A stretch of DNA of 64,000 nucleotides, from NCBI GenBank assembly GCA_003290165.1, contig QNQO01000455.1, positions 1 to 64,000 on the forward strand. Direction: 5' to 3'. Shown here in pieces: positions 60,101 to 64,000 of this stretch. Position numbers and translations under genes: made by a program. Position 1 is the stretch's first letter, and every line of letters starts with the position of its first letter. This stretch comes from Berberis thunbergii. Lineage: Eukaryota > Streptophyta > Magnoliopsida > Ranunculales > Berberidaceae. Under the pieces are notes generated by a model. The model did no database searches. It was given only the letters and a program-made list of their open reading frames with translations, and had not been told where the DNA came from.

Positions 60101-60545
60101 AGACTTATGCAAATAGAAATAGAGCTGAGCGTGAGTTCACTGTAGGAGACTGGTACAACTTCGTCTCCAGCCTTATCGCCAAACATCAGTGAGCATCCAC
60201 CGCAACATGAAGTTATCTTCTCGATTCTATGGTCAGGTAATTGAACGCATAGGTGCTGTAGCTTACAAGCTAGAGTTACCACCTCGATCAAAAATTCACA
60301 ATGTGTTCCATGTATCTCAATTGAAGAAGAAATTGGGGGCATCCATCATCCCCACCCCCTACTACCTCTGGTAGATAACTCAGGAAACTTCAGGGCTGAA
60401 CCAACAACCATCTTAGGCAGTAGGCTAGTCCCTCGACACAATAAAGCCGTGACACAAGTCCTAGTTCAGTGGTTAAACTCCTCACAAAAGAATTCTACAT
60501 GGGAAGATTGGCAACACATCCAAGCCATGTTCCCCTCGTTTAATC
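57128..60545 (+). pseudogene. Chromovirus pol: protease, RT, RNase H, integrase, chromodomain-like end
   Basis: Protease with [13 protein letters not shown] (near 57306); reverse transcriptase from about 57900 ([20 protein letters not shown]; after a frameshift, [20 protein letters not shown]; the FxDD box near 58310 is split by a frameshift in a T-run); RNase H with FNIETDACSRGVGAVLSQRG (58740); integrase from about 59330 (H-H-C-C zinc site, then MDFIEGLP, DRDKVFLSYFWQDLF and PQTDGKMERTNACLE supplying the D, D and E); and VLVQWLNSSQKNSTWEDW near 60460, a chromodomain-like tail. At least five frame breaks make it inactive. Confidence 0.88.
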
Positions 60546-60580
60546 CTTGAGGACAAGGATTTGTCTTAAGGGGAGGGCAT

Positions 60581-60956
60581 TGTCACGTCCTCAAGAGCAA
60601 CCAAAACTGAAATTTGGTGCAGAAAAAAGGGCACAAAAAAAAGGTGCCAAATTCAAATTTGAAAGTTTAAGACAAGGATAGTTTAGTAATTCCCATATAG
60701 TTAGTTACAAACATATTACCCATGGCCAAACACATGTAAGCCTACAATTGGCTAGTTTGAAATTATGTTAGCTGAACTGCGTATATAAATAGAGAAGAAG
60801 GTGTAATAGAAAATAATAGAGAAGAGTTTTGATTTAGGCTTTTTTTAGTATGAGATCACCAAAGAGAGGTTCCTTCATTTCTAATTGTTCAATTCCATCT
60901 ACTATTTTCCATCTCATTTGTGCTTATTTTTCGGAGTTACAGTCACGCTTGTGACA
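60581..60956 (+). mobile_element. 3' LTR of the chromovirus
   Basis: Begins TGTCACGTCCTCAAGAGC, contains TATATAAATAGAGAAG near 60781 (TATA box and start region), and ends CACGCTTGTGACA. It keeps the promoter that the 5' LTR has lost, so outward transcription into the pseudogene LRR region is possible. Confidence 0.9.
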
Positions 60957-62516
60957 GTAGAGTGCATCAGAAATCATAATGTTGTTGCTGTGGCTCTCCC
61001 CAGTCTAAGAATTTCTGGTCAGTTGGGGTTGGAAGTTACAAGATTGAGATTCTTGGAGACACTTGATTTGAGTAACAATAGCTTTTGGGGTTCTATTCGT
61101 TCAGAGTTTCTTTGCAAATGGTACTCAAATTCCTCACGAGGGTCTTATTGGACTGAAAAGGCTAACTTATTTCTCTGTTTTTAAGAATTTTCTTTCAGGG
61201 GAGATACCCAGTGAGTTTTTTCAGATACCCAATTTGGAGACTTTGTTCCTCAGATTGAATAACTTGAATGGTTTGATTCCTTCAAGTGTGGAGAATGCGG
61301 CAAAGATTCAATCTTTATGGTTGTATTAAAGTCAGTTGAGTGGAAATATTCCTACATCAATTGGGAATTGTACTCGATTGCAGCAACTTTACTTGAATGG
61401 CAACAATTTGGTTGGGGTTTTGCCGGATAGGAAGCTCGAGCTCTTAGCTGAGTTGTATGTTGCTGACAATGGGTTGGAAGGAAAATCCCTTTGGGTATTG
61501 GGAAGTGTAAGAGTTTGAAGGAGTTGGTTCTGTCTCATAATCAATTTGAAGGGGAGATACCAGCGAGTGTTGGCAATTGCACAGGGTTAACAGTCTTCTC
61601 AGTGGTGCACAGTGAGATATCAGGTCAGATTCCATCATCAATTGGGTTCTTAAGCAATCTATCGCTTATTTATCTGACTGAAAACCATTTGTCTCGTAAA
61701 ATTCCTGCTGTGATTGGGAAATGTAGGTCCTTGACACAATTATTGCTCAATGATAACCAACTTGTAGGATAAGTTCCTGATGATTTGAGGATGTTGAGTA
61801 ATTTGGAGACAATTCAGTTGTTTAACAATTTCTTGACTGGAGAGATTCCTTTAGGAATTTGGAACATTTCATCTCTTGTGAATCTTCTTGTTTATAACAA
61901 TAGTTTTTTTGGGCTACTAACTTTAGAAATAGTGGAGCTTAGACAGTTGCGAAACATTTCTTTGTTTGATAACCTTTTTTCGGGAGTCATACCCCAAACC
62001 TTAGGAATCAACAGTAGTTAGGAAGAATTGGACCTAACTAACAACAATTTTTCTGGTGAAATCCCACCAAATCTGTGCTTTGGGAAAAAAATTGGAGGTC
62101 TTGACTTTGGGAAGCATTCCTTCTGATATAGGAAGGTGTTCGAATTTGAAAAGGCTGATTCTAAAAACAATAGCCTCATTGGCCCCTTTCCAAAGTTCAC
62201 TTAAAACCCTATCTTAAACTTTATTGACATCAGTTAACTTGTCTATGAGTAAACTTCGTGGCTCCATACCCCAAGAACTTGGAGGTCTCACTGAGTTGTC
62301 TTCTGAATTTATCTCGTAACCATTTGCAAGGACCGTTGCTTCTACGAATCTCAAACTGTAAGAAATCGGTTCAATTCCTTCAAGTTTACGGAGCTTAACA
62401 TAGTCATCTACATTGATATAGATGGAAAATTGTTGCAGTTAAACTAGGATTGTGTGACTAGTCCAAACTTCCTTATTGGCACATGTTGCTACCTCTCGTA
62501 CTGTTGTTTTTTTCTT

Positions 62517-62635
62517 CTTTCTTTACGTTACTTTTAATACGTTATCAGCACGAGCCCTAACTGTAACGACCTGTTTTTTTCCTTTACGTTACTTTCAATA
62601 CGTTATCAGTATGAGCCCTAACTATAATGACCCGA
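62517..62635. repeat. Tandem duplication, about 60 bp x 2
   Basis: CTTTACGTTACTTTTAATAC, GTTATCAGCACGAGCCCTAACTG-like sequence and AACGACC recur as CTTTACGTTACTTTCAATAC ... GAGCCCTAACTATAATGACC. The second unit leads into the dispersed repeat at 62625-62860. Confidence 0.8.
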
Positions 62636-62862
62636 TCCACACAGTACGAAATTGTCCGCTTTGGGCCCAACTGGCCCGCACAGCTTTAAAACGCGTCGTA
62701 CTATGGGGATCCGATCTCGCACATAAGTAGCTCATCCCTCTCCCGCACCCAGGTGATGTGGGACTATGTCCCCTTTGTAGCTCGTCCAACCCCTCTTGGG
62801 CCTATTAGGCTCCAACCCTCACCCTCACCCTCAGGTCCGCCCACTCCAGGGTGTCACACTAA
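62625..62862. repeat. Dispersed repeat, unclassified
   Basis: Contains TAATGACCCGATCCACACAG, ATTGTCCGCTTTGGGCCCAA, GGCTTTAAAACGCG-like sequence and GGGTGTCACACTAACC. I associate this combination with a repeat common in eudicot genomes, possibly a small LTR-type element, but cannot fix its ends. Confidence 0.4.
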
Positions 62863-62995
62863 CCCTAGCAGCTATTAAGAAAAAAATCCCCTCGCGAACG
62901 CCATTCGCCGTTAGCACCATCTACCGCGAATGCTTACCGCAAACGTCTTCCCCCCTCGACTCTTGTTTTGCTTCCTGCTCGGCCAGTTTAAACTG

Positions 62996-63077
62996 CCAAA
63001 TCCATCACCTCTGGCTGTTGTGGATCAGTATACACAGTTTGTTGGTAGACCTGCTCCCATGCCTTACTGGGCTCTAG
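62996..63077 (+). pseudogene. Orphan exon of a GH31 alpha-glucosidase
   Basis: Translation [19 protein letters not shown] followed by MPYWALG, then a GT donor at 63078. This is the conserved GPSPLxVVDQYTxxxGRPxxMPYWxxGFHxCR block that precedes the active-site region in plant glycoside hydrolase family 31. The next expected segment (GFHQCRWGY) is not found in the remaining 900 bp and upstream sequence is not GH31. It is therefore an isolated fragment, either captured by a transposon or the edge of a decayed gene. Confidence 0.7.
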
Positions 63078-63079
63078 GT

Positions 63080-64000
63080 ATGTTTTTGAACCCTTTTTTT
63101 TACTTTATTAATTGTTTATTAGAGTTTAAAGTTTTGTTGCTTTTCGGTCAATATTGGTTTTTATTTGCATCAGATAGGATTGTTTGAGTGTTTCGATCAA
63201 TACTGCTTGTCCCTTTGTTGAATGGAGGAGCTTAAAGATATTGATCCACATGCTTTCAGTTGATTTCCCCCCCTACCTTTTTGGGTCCACATTAAAGCAA
63301 TGTAGGCAACTTCGTTGCCCATTAAAGAAAAAACAGACGAAAAGGAAGATCCATTTGGATATACTTGTTTGGATTTTCTTTGGTTCTTTGTATAAACTAA
63401 CAAAAACATGAAATGGACTTAAAATCTCCAAGATATATTGCTTAGTAAAGCATTGATTGAATTCACACATTTAGGGGGATGTTAATGGGACAAAGAAACA
63501 CATTTATAAAAGAAATGAGTCACACCTTATCACCACTTTCTGTTTTACTGCGACCAAAACAAAAGGGTTTTCCTTATGAAAAATGTCCAACCACAAGGTA
63601 TTTTGATCCTTAAGAAGCATATCCAAATCTTTGCCTCCCCAGTCTCAATTCATAGTTCCTAGTCCCAAGTTTATGTATAATGTAATGTAAGATAAGTTTT
63701 TCACTTACTGTCAAGCATAAATAACATCATATTCTTCATAAAGCAATGAAAACAAGACATGCTTAAGGTGCACTAAATCTAGCTAATTCTTCCTGATCTA
63801 TCATCATCAATACATTTGGCTTTCTCATTGTTTATCTATTTCCTTGCGATGTTACTAACTCCTCTAAAACTTGGTGATGACTTATTTTGATTATATGTAA
63901 GTTTTATAGCTTTTGTGAATTAATTTAAATTCCAGTATCTCCCAATTAGCTTTCTACTCCATTCCCTCTAAGTCGGACTATGGAAGTTCGCACTAAGTCG
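63080..64000. other. Intergenic DNA, no gene recognised
   Basis: AT-rich, no recognisable protein and no clear repeat. I looked here for further GH31 exons on the plus strand and saw none. Confidence 0.4.

Larger units (their letters stand above)
53556..60956 (+). mobile_element. Ty3/Gypsy chromovirus-type LTR retrotransposon, decayed, inserted in the PEPR pseudogene
   Basis: GTAGA on both sides (53551-53555 and 60957-60961) is a perfect 5-bp target duplication. Order: 5' LTR, primer site, CACTA insertion, gag, protease, reverse transcriptase, RNase H, integrase, chromodomain-like tail, polypurine tract (AAGGGGAGGGCAT at 60568-60580), 3' LTR. The LTRs differ by substitutions and by the 158-bp deletion. 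The element is dead but nearly full length, and it entered the PEPR copy between the codons for WEGV and C. Confidence 0.92.
53369..62440 (+). pseudogene. Second PEPR-like gene copy, truncated and split by a retrotransposon
   Basis: The 5' piece (53369-53555) begins MPFLSKPLFFFFFSFISVF and continues DRKALLDFSKNLTPPHF, paralogous to the gene at 39519, then a stop. The coding homology resumes at 60957 directly after the inserted element: GKV-E-C then NHNVVAVALPSLRISGQLGL and many LRRs (SLTQLLLNDNQLVG, NLETIQLFNNFLTGEIPL, RQLRNISLFDNLFSGVIPQ). Stops and frameshifts are scattered from about 61180 on. Recognisable homology fades at about 62440, near the 21st repeat; the transmembrane segment and kinase are missing. 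It cannot make a receptor kinase. The interrupting element is at 53556-60956. Confidence 0.9.

Overview
The window is nuclear DNA of a flowering plant, most likely a eudicot. Genes are sparse and intron-rich, intergenic DNA is AT-rich, and every major class of plant transposable element is present. I recognise three apparently intact host genes, each with a consistent exon-intron model: a small nuclear ribonucleoprotein E (SmE) gene on the minus strand (16482 down to 8558), a two-RRM RNA-binding protein gene on the plus strand (28900-37228), and a PEPR-type leucine-rich-repeat receptor kinase gene on the plus strand (39519-42924). A second PEPR-like copy (53369 to about 62440) is a broken pseudogene. 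Two gene scraps are also present: a histone H2A half-gene inside a Mutator-like element, and an orphan GH31 alpha-glucosidase exon near 63 kb.

Layout: 1-8.5 kb is intergenic, with a three-level nest of DNA transposons (2.4-4.7 kb) and short fold-back elements (7.5-8.1 kb). From 8.5 to 16.5 kb lies SmE, whose third intron is about 7.4 kb and holds decayed LINE fragments in the gene's own orientation. From 17 to 28.8 kb is a transposon cluster: hAT-like elements with GGGACGGGAT-rich ends, a solo LTR, and a Mutator-like element carrying the H2A fragment. From 28.9 to 37.2 kb is the RRM gene; its second intron (6.2 kb) holds a hAT element with a perfect target duplication, LINE pieces and an LTR-like block, and its last intron has the signals of a U12-type AT-AC intron. 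From 39.4 to 62.4 kb is a tandem duplication of the PEPR locus. The upstream copy reads as functional. The downstream copy is decayed and split by a 7.4-kb chromovirus-type Ty3/Gypsy element, itself interrupted by a CACTA transposon. A truncated Tat-type Gypsy element lies between the copies.

The host genes share no pathway: SmE is a spliceosome core subunit, the RRM protein is a cytoplasmic or nuclear RNA-binding protein of unknown targets, and PEPR proteins are cell-surface receptors for Pep danger peptides. What links the window is its history: tandem duplication, intron inflation by LINE and hAT insertions, and repeated nesting in which target-site duplications give the order of events. 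I see no tRNA or rRNA gene and no CRISPR array.
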